Below, piece by piece: positions 15,694-23,593 of a stretch of DNA of 64,000 nt. Source of the DNA: Pseudomonas sp. PSKL.D1 (GTDB lineage Bacteria > Pseudomonadota > Gammaproteobacteria > Pseudomonadales > Pseudomonadaceae). The stretch lies in NCBI RefSeq assembly GCF_028898945.1, contig NZ_CP118607.1, forward strand, positions 4,264,001-4,328,000. Reading direction: 5' to 3'. Within the stretch, counting starts at the first letter, position 1; each line of letters starts with the position of its first letter. A program made the position numbers and the translations under genes. The notes below the pieces were generated by a model that saw only the letters and a program-made list of their open reading frames with translations, was not told the DNA's origin and did no database searches.

Positions 15694-16494
15694 ATGCGCC
15701 ACTGCCTGGCCCTGTTAGCCCTTTTACTGAGCTTGCCGCTATCGGCGGCGCAACTGCAGCTGGAGTTGGGCGATGGCACACGCCAATTCGACAGCGCGAC
15801 CCTGCTCAACCACCCACAAGCCCGCGATATCAGCATCGAGCAGGACGTGGCCTACAAACGGCCCATGCATTACCGCGCCGTGCCGTTGGCCGCCCTGCTC
15901 CCCGGCATCAAGGCAGACGACCACCTGCAGGCGGTGGCGCTGGACGGCTTTGCGGCAGAAATGCCCGCCGGGCCACTGTTGCAGGCTGGCCCTGCGCAAG
16001 CCTGGCTGGCGGTTGAAGACCCAGCCAAGCCGTGGCCTGCGCTAGGCAACGGCAAGCCCGGCGCGGGGCCGTTCTACCTGGTGTGGACCAACCCGCAAAG
16101 CAGCGGCATCCGCCCGGAACAATGGCCCTTCCAGATCGCCACGATTCGCCGCCTGGCCCCCGTGGAACAACGCTTCCCGGCACTGTTGCCAGCCCCGGAA
16201 CTTCCCGCCACTGACCCCGTACGGCAAGGGTTTGCGCTGTTTCAGCAAAACTGCCTGGTGTGCCACCGGTTGAACGGCGCGGGGGATGCGCAGTTCGGGC
16301 CGGATTTAAACGTGCCGCATAACCCGACCGAGTATTTTCAGCCAGCCTTCCTGCGCCAGTACATTCGCGACCCGCAAAGCCTGCGGCAATGGCCGCAGGC
16401 GCGGATGCCGGGGTTTGCCGAAAGTGTGTTGAGCGAACAGGAGCTGGATGCGTTGTTGGCGTATCTGGCGCATATGGCTGGGCGTAAGCCTTGA
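15694..16494 (+). CDS. Periplasmic c-type cytochrome
   Basis: A 266-residue exported protein. A signal peptide MRHCLALLALLLSLPLSAAQ is followed by a domain of about 150 residues resembling the molybdopterin/sulfite-oxidase-like or YedY-partner fold (LLPGIKADDHLQAVALDGF). The C-terminal class I cytochrome c domain has a single heme site, NCLVCHRLNG (CxxCH), and a distal axial Met candidate in ARMPGF. ATG 15694 was chosen because a signal peptide starts there. It probably passes electrons in the periplasm, with an unknown partner. The tail DALLAYLAHMAGRKP is typical for cytochrome c helix 5. Confidence 0.85.
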   Translation: MRHCLALLALLLSLPLSAAQLQLELGDGTRQFDSATLLNHPQARDISIEQDVAYKRPMHYRAVPLAALLPGIKADDHLQAVALDGFAAEMPAGPLLQAGPAQAWLAVEDPAKPWPALGNGKPGAGPFYLVWTNPQSSGIRPEQWPFQIATIRRLAPVEQRFPALLPAPELPATDPVRQGFALFQQNCLVCHRLNGAGDAQFGPDLNVPHNPTEYFQPAFLRQYIRDPQSLRQWPQARMPGFAESVLSEQELDALLAYLAHMAGRKP

Positions 16495-16507
16495 GATTGG
16501 GGTGGCT

Positions 16508-16594
16508 GCATCGCGGATAAATCCGCTCCTACAAGCACGGGTTCATCCGCGATGACCGCGATGACTACCCTGTAGGAGCGGACTCATCCGCGAT
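16508..16594. repeat. Degenerate REP cluster
   Basis: Two inverted REP copies (GCGGATAAATCCGCTCCTAC and TGTAGGAGCGGACTCATCCG). A partial third unit, GGGTTCATCCGCGATGACCG, lies between them, so this is a decaying or rearranged element. Confidence 0.8.
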
Positions 16595-16612
16595 AAACCC
16601 AACACAAATCCG

Positions 16613-16945
16613 TCAGGCAATCGGCCGCTCATGCTTCACGCCCCACCCTTCCACCTCACCACCACACGGCAGCACCACCTGCTCAAACGCCTCTTCAAAG
16701 TCGCCAATCCCACCGTAGGTGGCATACATGACCTTGCTCAGCTCCAGGTGCCACCCGCCATCGTCCATTTCCCACACCTGGGCATTGAGCGATTCGCCAC
16801 GAAACTGCCCGGCTGCCCGTCGTGCCCCGGCTTCGTCCGGGAACACGGCATAGAACTCGATGGGGTGAATGCGGGTGAAATCAAAACCGCCAGCTTTCAT
16901 CTGGCGCAGGACATTGCTGCTGATATCGTCGTTCTGGCTGCTCAT
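16613..16945 (-). CDS. rraB: RraB-family ribonuclease E regulator
   Basis: A 110-residue protein of the RraB family, which in E. coli binds RNase E and tunes RNA decay. The start MSSQNDDISSNVLRQMKAGG and the core PIEFYAVFPDEAGARRAAGQ, then WHLELSKVMYATYGGIGDFE, follow the RraB fold. It is acidic overall, as expected for a protein that mimics RNA. ATG 16945 is preceded (minus strand) by GGGAGGAC. The longer frame to 17029 adds an unrelated N-terminus. Whether Pseudomonas RNase E is its target is inference. Confidence 0.75.
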   Translation of the reverse strand: MSSQNDDISSNVLRQMKAGGFDFTRIHPIEFYAVFPDEAGARRAAGQFRGESLNAQVWEMDDGGWHLELSKVMYATYGGIGDFEEAFEQVVLPCGGEVEGWGVKHERPIA

Positions 16946-17118
16946 GAATCGTCCTCCCGAATAATGCGATGGATAGACTTTCCGTGCACTACGCACCTGC
17001 CCACAAACAGGCAGATCGAGCTGATGCAAGACGCGAATTGAACAGGTACAGGCCCGCAGAAAAGGCCAGTGCCTCCCACCAGCGTAGTGCCTGGCATGGC
17101 ACTACGCCAACCTGTGGG

Positions 17119-17355
17119 TCAGGAAGCTTCCTGAATACGGGTGATGACCACGCCGTTCTGCTCCTTCAGCCAGCGTGCCGTGGGGGATGGCGCTCGGTCC
17201 TGGAAGTCGTTGAGGTCCAGCTCGTCCATGACCGGAAACAGATGCGAACGAATGGCGCGTGCCGCGTCCTCTTCGCTGGGGCACTGTTCGCTGTGCAGCA
17301 GCAATGTGGTTGGCTCGCCCTTCTGGTCGGCAAAAATGACTTCCCACTCTTTCAT
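17119..17355 (-). CDS. Hypothetical protein, 78 residues
   Basis: A small soluble protein starting MKEWEVIFADQKGEPTTLLL. It has no recognised domain. It is acidic, with a beta-alpha pattern (VIFAD ... TTLLLHSEQCPSEEDAARAI ... GVVITRIQEAS) compatible with a small ferredoxin-like fold. A start at 17373 is possible, but ATG 17355 has GAGGGC upstream. It is on the same strand as rraB but separated by 173 bases, so a shared function is not supported. Confidence 0.65.
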   Translation of the reverse strand: MKEWEVIFADQKGEPTTLLLHSEQCPSEEDAARAIRSHLFPVMDELDLNDFQDRAPSPTARWLKEQNGVVITRIQEAS

Positions 17356-17440
17356 TGAATAGCCCTCAATCAAAGAACATCGGGTGTGTGTTGCGCCTGT
17401 AAATGCTTGACCATTGGGCTGGGGGTTTGTTCAGTCTGTG

Positions 17441-17498
17441 AGGGCCTGTCGCAGATAAATCCGCTCCTGTAGGAGCGGATTCATCCGCGATAGGCCGT
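17441..17498. repeat. Compact REP palindrome
   Basis: Two REP half elements fused without a spacer (CCGCTCCTGTAGGAGCGG), with arms running to AGGGCCTGTCGC and GCGATAGGCC. It sits just past the stop of the LtaS-like gene. Confidence 0.85.
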
Positions 17499-17505
17499 CA
17501 CACAA

Positions 17506-19560
17506 TTACTTCGGCGTACCGTGCACCACGCCAGCGGTGTTATCCAGCAAGCTCTTGGTCGCCGTCTGGATATACGCCTCAAGCTGCTTGAGCATCTGCG
17601 GCTGGTCCGGGCTTTCGATCAGCTCGGCCTTGAACTCGCTGCCCAGCTGGTAGCGGTACAGGCGCGGGGTCATGTCCTTGGATTCGATCAGGATGCGGTC
17701 ACCCTGCACCAGGCCCACGATCTGCTCGCTGCCCGACGGCTTGATCATGCCCACGCCCTGGTCACCCTCAGGCAGGTTGAGCAGGTCGCGGCCCCAGCAC
17801 TGGTGGCGAACCTGGCCACCCAGGCGGCCCATGATGGTCGGCACGATGTCGACCTGGGTACCCACGGTGTGGTTGACCGCGCCGAACTTCTCCTGAATGC
17901 CCGGGGCAATCAGCAGCAGCGGCACGTTGAAGCGGCCCAGGTCCAGCTCGGTGACCTGCTGGTGGTTGCCGAAGCCATGGTCGCCGACGATGACGAACAG
18001 GGTGTCCTTGAAGTACGGCTCCTTGCGCGCCTTCTCGAAGAACTGGCCCAGCGCCCAGTCGGAATAGCGCATGGCGGTCAGGTGCTCGTCCAGGCGGCCC
18101 TGGCCGGTGACCTTCTCGACCGGCAGGTCTTTGGGCAACGCATACGGCGTGTGGTTGGACAGCGTCTGCAGCAGCGCGTAGATCGGCTTCTTGCCGTCGT
18201 GCTTGGCCAGTTCCTGGTTGCCACGGTCGAACATGTCCTGGTCGGACACGCCCCAGGTCGGGTCGGAGAACACCGGGTCGACGAAGTCGTTGCGGCCAAT
18301 GAACGTGGTCATGCCCTGGTTGCCGAAGAACCCGGACTGGTTGTCCCAGGCGAAGTCGCCGTTGTACACGTACACATCGTCGTAGTCACGGGCGCTGAGC
18401 AGCGCCGGCAGGCCCGACAGCTTGTGGCCACCTTCCGGGGTCTGCATCAGGTATTCGAAGCCCGGCAGGTTCGGGAAGCAGGCCATGGTGGCGAACATAC
18501 CCTGGTGGGTATGGGTGCCGTTGGAGAAGAAGCGGTCGAACAACAGCCCTTCCTTGGCCAGCTTGTCGAAATACGGGGTGATGTTGTTCGGGCTGCCCAG
18601 TGCGCCTACCGAGTGGCCGGCGAAGCTTTCCATCAGGATTACAACGACGTTCTTGATCGGCAGAGTGCGCTCGGCCGGCGGCACGAAGTCGCGGCGGATG
18701 GCGGCCTCGTCGGCATCGACCAGGGTGTCGTGCGGCGTCAGCACCTGCTCGCGCACGGTCTGGGTGGCCAGGTTTTGCTCCAGCACCGGCTTCCACAGGT
18801 TGGCGCGGTCTTCACCGAAGCGGCTCTTGGCGGCGTCGATCAGGGTCAGCGTGCCGTTCAGGCCCAACTGGTTGACGAAGTTGGAATCGGTAGTGAAGGC
18901 ATCACCCCAGCGCATCGGCGGGCCCTGGCGCAGGGTGCCACGGGCGGCGACCACGGCCACCAGCAAAATCACCATGAACACCGCCAGGCGGTTGTACCAC
19001 GGGGCAACCTGTTGCACGCCGTTGCCACGGGTCAGGCGGTCGATGCCCTTGAACAGCAGGCTCAGCAGCCAGGTGCCGACCAGCCACGCCAGGATATAGC
19101 GCACCACCGGGAAACCGTACCAGAGCATGCTCATCACGGTTTTCGGGTCTTCCTTGATGTACTGGAAGACCAGGCCGTTCAGGCGCTGGTGGAATTCGCG
19201 GTAGAAGTCCATCTCCATCAGGCCCAGGAACATCACCACGCTGGCGGTGAGGGTGAGCCAGAAGCGGAAGAACCCGCGCCGGGCCATGGCCCACGGGCTG
19301 AGAATGGCCAGCAACAGCGGAATGCTGATGTACACCACTACCCGCAGGTCGAAGCGCAGGCCGTTGAAGAAGCCCTCGGCGACGGTGGAGTAAGGGGTGT
19401 CGCCGATCATGTCGCTGTTGTAGACCAGCAGCGCAAGGCGCACCAGGCTGAGCATCAACATGATCACCAGGCCGCTGAGCAGCGTGTAGGCCAGGTGCGA
19501 TTTCAAGGTCGGCGTATAAGCTCGCGCGCCCTGTTGCTTCAAGGCATCCGTGTTAGCCAT
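17506..19560 (-). CDS. LTA synthase-family membrane sulfatase/phosphoglycerol transferase-like protein
   Basis: A 684-residue inner-membrane protein with about five N-terminal membrane segments (residues 20-260, e.g. LLSGLVIMLMLSLVRLALLV) and a periplasmic alkaline-phosphatase-superfamily domain. The catalytic core shows VVILMESFAGHSVG (first metal site), GTHTHQGMFATM (predicted nucleophile Thr) and VIVGDHGFGNHQQ (metal-binding Asp-His). This is the LtaS/OpgB/EptA superfamily. In Gram-negatives such proteins transfer phosphoglycerol or act as uncharacterised sulfatase-like enzymes on envelope glycans. ATG 19560 (MANTDALKQQ) was preferred over the frame to 19668. The substrate is unknown. Confidence 0.85.
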   Translation of the reverse strand: MANTDALKQQGARAYTPTLKSHLAYTLLSGLVIMLMLSLVRLALLVYNSDMIGDTPYSTVAEGFFNGLRFDLRVVVYISIPLLLAILSPWAMARRGFFRFWLTLTASVVMFLGLMEMDFYREFHQRLNGLVFQYIKEDPKTVMSMLWYGFPVVRYILAWLVGTWLLSLLFKGIDRLTRGNGVQQVAPWYNRLAVFMVILLVAVVAARGTLRQGPPMRWGDAFTTDSNFVNQLGLNGTLTLIDAAKSRFGEDRANLWKPVLEQNLATQTVREQVLTPHDTLVDADEAAIRRDFVPPAERTLPIKNVVVILMESFAGHSVGALGSPNNITPYFDKLAKEGLLFDRFFSNGTHTHQGMFATMACFPNLPGFEYLMQTPEGGHKLSGLPALLSARDYDDVYVYNGDFAWDNQSGFFGNQGMTTFIGRNDFVDPVFSDPTWGVSDQDMFDRGNQELAKHDGKKPIYALLQTLSNHTPYALPKDLPVEKVTGQGRLDEHLTAMRYSDWALGQFFEKARKEPYFKDTLFVIVGDHGFGNHQQVTELDLGRFNVPLLLIAPGIQEKFGAVNHTVGTQVDIVPTIMGRLGGQVRHQCWGRDLLNLPEGDQGVGMIKPSGSEQIVGLVQGDRILIESKDMTPRLYRYQLGSEFKAELIESPDQPQMLKQLEAYIQTATKSLLDNTAGVVHGTPK

Positions 19561-19692
19561 GAATGGAGAGGTCCTAGGATTGCGGTTTGCGGGGTGGCGC
19601 TGGGCATAGACCAACGCAGCATTGTGCGGGTGCGGATTCTGTTTAAACCAATGTGAAAATTTTGTCACGAGGCTATTGCGACGTTTTTCCGC

Positions 19693-19884
19693 TCAACTGC
19701 GCTGGTTGCCACGGGGGCCGGCGATGGCCCAGATAATCAGGCCTACCACCGGGAACAACGCGATCAGCAAAATCCACACGAGCTTGATGGCGACCGCGCT
19801 GGCGCTCTTGATTACCTGCAAGGCCGCCCAGATCATCAGGGCCAGGAGCGCCAGGCCGACCACGCTGTTAAAGGTTGAACCCAT
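19693..19884 (-). CDS. Small two-helix membrane protein (PLDc N-terminal domain type)
   Basis: A 63-residue protein made almost entirely of two hydrophobic helices. They are VVGLALLALMIWAALQVI and KLVWILLIALFPVVGLIIWA, followed by a short basic tail AGPRGNQRS. The pattern W-x-L-x-x-x-x-F-P-V-x-G-x-I-x-W-x-x-x-G-P-R is the hallmark of the PLDc_N family of small membrane proteins. The start is ATG 19884, and the upstream extension to 19965 belongs to the neighbouring repeat. Function unknown. Confidence 0.8.
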   Translation of the reverse strand: MGSTFNSVVGLALLALMIWAALQVIKSASAVAIKLVWILLIALFPVVGLIIWAIAGPRGNQRS

Positions 19885-19903
19885 GGCAAACACCTCGCAT
19901 AGC

Positions 19904-20024
19904 CCTGTGGGAGCGGCCTTGTGTCGCGAAAGGGCTGCGCAGCAGCCCCGGCAATGTTGTGTCAAAGCCGAAATCCTGGGGCCGCTCCGCAGCCCTATCG
20001 CGACACAAGGCCGCTCCCACAGGG
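19904..20024. repeat. Long imperfect palindrome, second dispersed repeat family
   Basis: Ends in CCCTGTGGGAGCGGCCTTGT and its mirror complement, with internal GTCGCGAAAGGGCTGCGCAG. It is about 120 bp. Related copies are at 26694, 30657 and 57243. It differs from the REP family in sequence and length. Confidence 0.88.
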
Positions 20025-20084
20025 ATCGCGCCAGCTTTTAGAAATTGAGTAAGACAGCTGCTCCCACAGGGCAGTGTGCGATGC

Positions 20085-20615
20085 TCAGACGTGCACCGCG
20101 ACCTTCAAGGCCTCCAGCGCCGGCTCCGCCTTGATGCCCACCTCGGCAGCCAACTCCAGCACCCGCGCCAGGTCGTGCTGCCCCACCATCACCATCTGCA
20201 GCTCGTCATCCAGCAACTGGCTGAAGTTAAGCAGTACATAGCCGCCCGCCTCCTTGTTCAGCGCGCCCATCTGCACCTGGATGCGGTTGAGCGCCGTCAG
20301 CGGCTCGGTACGCGCCAGTTGCTTGGGCTTGAGGGTAAACGGCACGCTCTTGTCGAACGAATCGCTGATTTGCTGGAACAGGTCCTGGTAGCTGTCGGCC
20401 TGGAATACCACGGTGTCCGGCAGGCTGCCGAGCACCACCCACTCACCCAGCGGGATCGGGAAGCTGTCGTCGTAATTGACGTCGGGGTTGGCGGCCAGGA
20501 AGGCGGCCGGGTCGGCGTAGGCCTGCGCGGCCTCGTCGGCGATGCGCTCGATGTCCTCGTCACGCATGCAGCCAGCGGCGATGAGGCGGATGAATTCGAG
20601 CAACTGGTTTTTCAT
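20085..20615 (-). CDS. Hypothetical protein, 176 residues
   Basis: A soluble acidic protein starting MKNQLLEFIRLIAAGCMRDE. There are no signal peptide or membrane segments. Helical N-terminus (residues 1-40), then a mixed region with FPIPLGEWVVLGSLPDTVVF and VQMGALNKEAGGYVLLNFSQ. I do not recognise the family. ATG 20615 was chosen because MKNQLLE begins a continuous helix and the longer frame to 20660 adds an unstructured stretch. It is 60 bases upstream of the ankyrin gene's stop on the same strand but the gene order gives no clear functional link. Confidence 0.65.
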   Translation of the reverse strand: MKNQLLEFIRLIAAGCMRDEDIERIADEAAQAYADPAAFLAANPDVNYDDSFPIPLGEWVVLGSLPDTVVFQADSYQDLFQQISDSFDKSVPFTLKPKQLARTEPLTALNRIQVQMGALNKEAGGYVLLNFSQLLDDELQMVMVGQHDLARVLELAAEVGIKAEPALEALKVAVHV

Positions 20616-20674
20616 GAACGGGGCCTGCGGCAGGTGAAAAGGCGCCAAGAATAGCCGCAAATGCCCCCGGGTGG

Positions 20675-21181
20675 TTAGCCGGCCAACGCTTGCAGGCGGG
20701 CCGAAGTGTCTACCGCGCCCATGGTTTGCGCCGCCATCAGCGCGGTGGCGCCACGGGCATCCTGATGCGCCGGGTCGGCGCCCTGAGCCAGCAGGTAGTC
20801 AAGGATTTCGCTGCGATTGAACATGGCCGCCAGCATCAGCGCGGTACGCCCGTCCTGCGCGGCAGCGTCCACCGGCACGCCGTTTTCCAGCAGCAGGCGG
20901 ATCATCGCCAGGTCGCCCTTGAAGGCGGCACCGGCTATCGGCAACTGGCCATTGTCGTTGGCAATCAGCGGGTCGGCACCGTGGGCCAGCAGCACGCTCA
21001 CGGCGTCGTGGTGGCCATGGTAGCTGGCCAGCATCAGCAGGGTGTCGCCCTTGTGGTTGCGCAGGTTCACCGGCAGGCCGCTGGCCAGCAGGCGCCCGAG
21101 CATTTCGGCATCGCCCTGGCGCGCCCGCTCGAACACTTGCTCGGCAAAGGCCGCGGTTTCGTCGTCGGTCATGGTTGGCAT
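20675..21181 (-). CDS. Ankyrin-repeat protein
   Basis: A 168-residue protein made of about four ankyrin repeats (residues 25-160), e.g. NHKGDTLLMLASYHGHHDAV, DNGQLPIAGAAFKGDLAMI and QDGRTALMLAAMFNRSEIL. Each is followed by LLxxGADP or LLENGVPV. Small bacterial ankyrin proteins of this kind act as cytoplasmic protein-binding scaffolds, and some sit beside catalase genes, but no catalase is near here. ATG 21181 has AGGAGG six bases upstream on the minus strand, decisive over the much longer frame to 21448. The binding partner is unknown. Confidence 0.88.
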   Translation of the reverse strand: MPTMTDDETAAFAEQVFERARQGDAEMLGRLLASGLPVNLRNHKGDTLLMLASYHGHHDAVSVLLAHGADPLIANDNGQLPIAGAAFKGDLAMIRLLLENGVPVDAAAQDGRTALMLAAMFNRSEILDYLLAQGADPAHQDARGATALMAAQTMGAVDTSARLQALAG

Positions 21182-21379
21182 CTTGAACCTCCTGGCATTA
21201 AAAGTTGCCCAAGTGTTTGTCAGGCAAGGCCAGCGGGTCAAAGGTTCAGAATCTATCGGGGCGATAGACCGTGCAAAATGCACTGTGCAAAATGCCCGAC
21301 CTTGCAGGCTGCACGATGCCGCTTCTGCAAAACGCAGGCAAACCCCTGTATTTATTGAGTTTTTCAGCCACCGAGGTTC

Positions 21380-21395
21380 TGGCACGGTCACTGCA
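21380..21395 (+). promoter_or_regulatory. Candidate sigma-54 promoter upstream of the DUF3509 gene
   Basis: TGGCACGGTCACTGCA matches the -24/-12 consensus TGGCAC-N5-TTGCA closely, with GG (21381) and GC (21393) exactly 12 bases apart. It lies about 43 bases before the ATG at 21438. No enhancer-binding-protein site was identified. Confidence 0.5.
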
Positions 21396-21437
21396 ACCAT
21401 CAACTCACGTCTGCCCAAACAACAGCCAGGAGTTGCT

Positions 21438-21710
21438 ATGGACCTCATTCAGGAAAAATTCGTCTCGGTGTTCTCGGCTTACAAGGTGGCCACCCAGGCC
21501 CGCCCGGATGGTGGCGTGCTGCTGACCTTGCGTGCTGCCGACGGCAAGGTGACCCGCCGGGTGCTGACCTACCAGCAACTGCACAGTGCCGAGCAATTGT
21601 CCTGGGCGATCAGTGCCATTCGCCGCGACCTGGCGGAACAGGCCAGTGAGCTGCCTGTGATTGGCATGCTGCAGAGCCAGCAGCGGTTTGCGTTGCCTAC
21701 CTATCGCTGA
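21438..21710 (+). CDS. DUF3509-family protein
   Basis: A 90-residue protein starting MDLIQEKFVSVFSAYKVATQ and containing ITRRVLTYQQL-like text (VTRRVLTYQQLHSAEQLSWA). This is the pattern of the DUF3509 family, small proteins largely restricted to pseudomonads with no known function. The longer frame upstream runs through a candidate sigma-54 promoter and is rejected. ATG 21438 has CAGGAG upstream. Possible nitrogen- or stress-linked control is inferred only from the promoter. Confidence 0.8.
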   Translation: MDLIQEKFVSVFSAYKVATQARPDGGVLLTLRAADGKVTRRVLTYQQLHSAEQLSWAISAIRRDLAEQASELPVIGMLQSQQRFALPTYR

Positions 21711-21721
21711 GTTTTTCTGTA

Positions 21722-21796
21722 CCGGCCTTATCGCGGATAAATCCGCTCCTACAGGGGGACTGTTGTAGGAGCGGATTTATCCGCGATGAGGCCGGC
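21722..21796. repeat. REP pair
   Basis: ACCGGCCTTATCGCGG-type left unit and mirror right unit ending CGATGAGGCCGG, between the convergent DUF3509 and cupin genes. Confidence 0.9.
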
Positions 21797-21803
21797 ACAG
21801 CCA

Positions 21804-22334
21804 TTAAAATTCGTCGATCCCGGCAAACAACCGCGCCGTTTCATCCCCGGTAAACCGCACGCGCTGGTCATTGCCAAACACGCGCAACGCCACGCAGAAC
21901 GGGTTATCCCCAAACTCCACCCAACGCCGCACACCCGCCGGTACCACCAGCTGGTCACCCTTCTCACACAGCACCGTATACACGTAATCCCCCAACCGCA
22001 GCCCAACCTGGGCACGGCCACTGACCACCGCAAACACTTCCTGCGCGTCGTACACATGCTCATCGCGCATATCCACTGGCTCTGCCTCGCCCCCGTCGCG
22101 GTTGAGCACGGTATACGCCTGGCTGCCATGGGCCGTCATCAGTTGGTCGAGGTAAGCACGGCATGCGCCCAGCACGTCGTCTTCGGCACTGCCCGGCCGC
22201 ACACGCACTTCAAGCGGCGCATGTTCAAGCTGTACACCCTGCTCGGCCAAGGTAGCGGCGATGTCGTCGTGGTGAGTCAGCACCTTGTTCGGCAAGGCCG
22301 GGCTGGACGGGTGAAATACACAAAGGATGCTCAT
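21804..22334 (-). CDS. Acireductone dioxygenase-like cupin with altered metal site
   Basis: A 176-residue protein of the ARD/cupin family, which in active form oxidises acireductone in methionine salvage. The framework is preserved: MSILCVFHPSSPALPNKVLT start, LGDYVYTVLCEKGDQLVVPAG and FTGDETARLFAGIDEF end. The first metal-ligand motif normally reads HxHxxxE, but here it is DEHVYDAQEVF, keeping His and Glu but placing Tyr at the second His. The PAGxxHWF motif is PAGVRRWVEFG, so the last His is Arg. Two of four ligands therefore appear lost. Start ATG overlaps the stop of the upstream MFS gene (ATGA), implying coupling. Whether it binds metal is uncertain. Confidence 0.8.
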   Translation of the reverse strand: MSILCVFHPSSPALPNKVLTHHDDIAATLAEQGVQLEHAPLEVRVRPGSAEDDVLGACRAYLDQLMTAHGSQAYTVLNRDGGEAEPVDMRDEHVYDAQEVFAVVSGRAQVGLRLGDYVYTVLCEKGDQLVVPAGVRRWVEFGDNPFCVALRVFGNDQRVRFTGDETARLFAGIDEF

Positions 22335-23488
22335 CTGCGGCGTGTCCTGGTCGAATTCGAACAAATGGCAATGATAACGGCTGCCGCCAGCGCTGCGGCA
22401 CTGGCCATACCAAAGGTGAAGGATGGCCCCAGCAGTTTCCAGCTGTAGCCCGAATACAAGGCCCCCAATGCCCCGCCGGTGCCCGACAGCGCCGCGTACA
22501 GCGCCTGGCCCTGGCCCTGCTGACGGGCGCCGAAGCTGCTTTGCACAAAGGCGATGGAAGCGGCGTGGAAGCAGCCAAACGTGGCGGCGTGCAGCAACTG
22601 TGCGCCCACCAGCACCGCCGGGTCACCGGCCAGGTTACCCAGCAACAGCCAGCGCAGGCCCGCCAACAGGAAGCTGACCAGCAACACGCGCTCCACGCTG
22701 AACCGCGCAAACACCCGGCTCATGGCCATGAACATCAGCACTTCGGCCACCACACCCAGCGCCCACAGCAAGCCGATGGCCCCCCGGGCGTAACCCAGGT
22801 GCTCCAGGTGCAGGGTGAGGAAGGTGTAATACGGCCCGTGGCTCAGTTGCATCAGCGCCACACACACGTAAAAGGCAATAACCCCCGGCGCCCGCAACTG
22901 GCGCAAAAAGCCGCCGGCATCTGCCCGCTCGCCCTGCTCCACCGGCTGGGCATTGGGCACCCACAGGCTGGCGGCCACGATACCGCCCATGATTGCTACC
23001 AGCGCCACCGGGTAGATGTCCAGGCTTAGCCATTCGAACAACCGCCCCAGGCCGACCACGGTGAGGATGAAGCCAATCGAGCCCCACAGGCGCACCTGGC
23101 TGTAGCGGGACGTTTGCCCGTGCAGGTGGGCCAGCGTGATCACTTCAAATTGTGGCAGTACCGCATGCCAGAAGAAGGCGTGCAGGGCCATTACCAGCGC
23201 CAGCCAGGCGTAGCTCTTGCCGAAGAAGATCAGCGAAAACGTGGCCAGCGTGCACAGCGCGCCCAAACGCACGATCAGCAGGCGCTGGCCAGTGCGGTCA
23301 CCCAGCCAGCCCCACAGGTTGGGGGCCACGCAGCGCATCAGCATGGGGATGGCCACCAGCTCGCCAATGCGCGCCGGGGGGAAGCCCAGGTGGTCGAAGT
23401 ACAGCGCCAGAAACGGGGCGGTGGAGCCCAGCAGGGCGAAGTAGAAGAGGTAGAAGCTGGACAGGCGCCAGTAGGGGATTGGGGGCAT
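22331..23488 (-). CDS. MFS transporter (HcaT/nucleoside-symporter-like)
   Basis: A 385-residue 12-helix carrier of the MFS_1-like/HcaT subgroup, starting MPPIPYWRLSSFYLFYFALL. The first-loop motif is GWLGDRTGQR, and the central loop (QPVEQGERADAGGF) separates two six-helix halves. This group includes 3-phenylpropionate and nucleoside proton symporters. Its stop overlaps the start of the cupin gene by four bases, so the two are translated together and may act in one uptake/metabolism function, but the substrate is not predictable. It lies downstream of aroC on the same strand, separated by a REP element. Confidence 0.86.
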   Translation of the reverse strand: MPPIPYWRLSSFYLFYFALLGSTAPFLALYFDHLGFPPARIGELVAIPMLMRCVAPNLWGWLGDRTGQRLLIVRLGALCTLATFSLIFFGKSYAWLALVMALHAFFWHAVLPQFEVITLAHLHGQTSRYSQVRLWGSIGFILTVVGLGRLFEWLSLDIYPVALVAIMGGIVAASLWVPNAQPVEQGERADAGGFLRQLRAPGVIAFYVCVALMQLSHGPYYTFLTLHLEHLGYARGAIGLLWALGVVAEVLMFMAMSRVFARFSVERVLLVSFLLAGLRWLLLGNLAGDPAVLVGAQLLHAATFGCFHAASIAFVQSSFGARQQGQGQALYAALSGTGGALGALYSGYSWKLLGPSFTFGMASAAALAAAVIIAICSNSTRTRRR

Positions 23489-23513
23489 CAGGGGGCCTTT
23501 GGGGGGCTTGTGC

Positions 23514-23584
23514 GGGCCTCATCACGGCTGAAGCCGCTCCTGCAGGGGCGTGCGAAAACCTGTAGGAGCGGCTTTAGCCGCGAA
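23514..23584. repeat. REP pair, GGCTGAAGCC variant
   Basis: Inverted units with the core GGCTGAAGCCGCTCCTGCAG and TGTAGGAGCGGCTTTAGCCG. It is the same architecture as the other REP elements but with the stem GGCTGAAGCC instead of GGATAAATCC. Confidence 0.85.
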
Positions 23585-23593
23585 GAATGCGAA

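Noticed and set aside
17521..19656. 711-codon plus-strand frame opposite the LtaS-like gene
   Set aside because: Composition is that of an antisense shadow (His/Gln/Val-rich). The minus-strand protein has membrane segments and sulfatase motifs.
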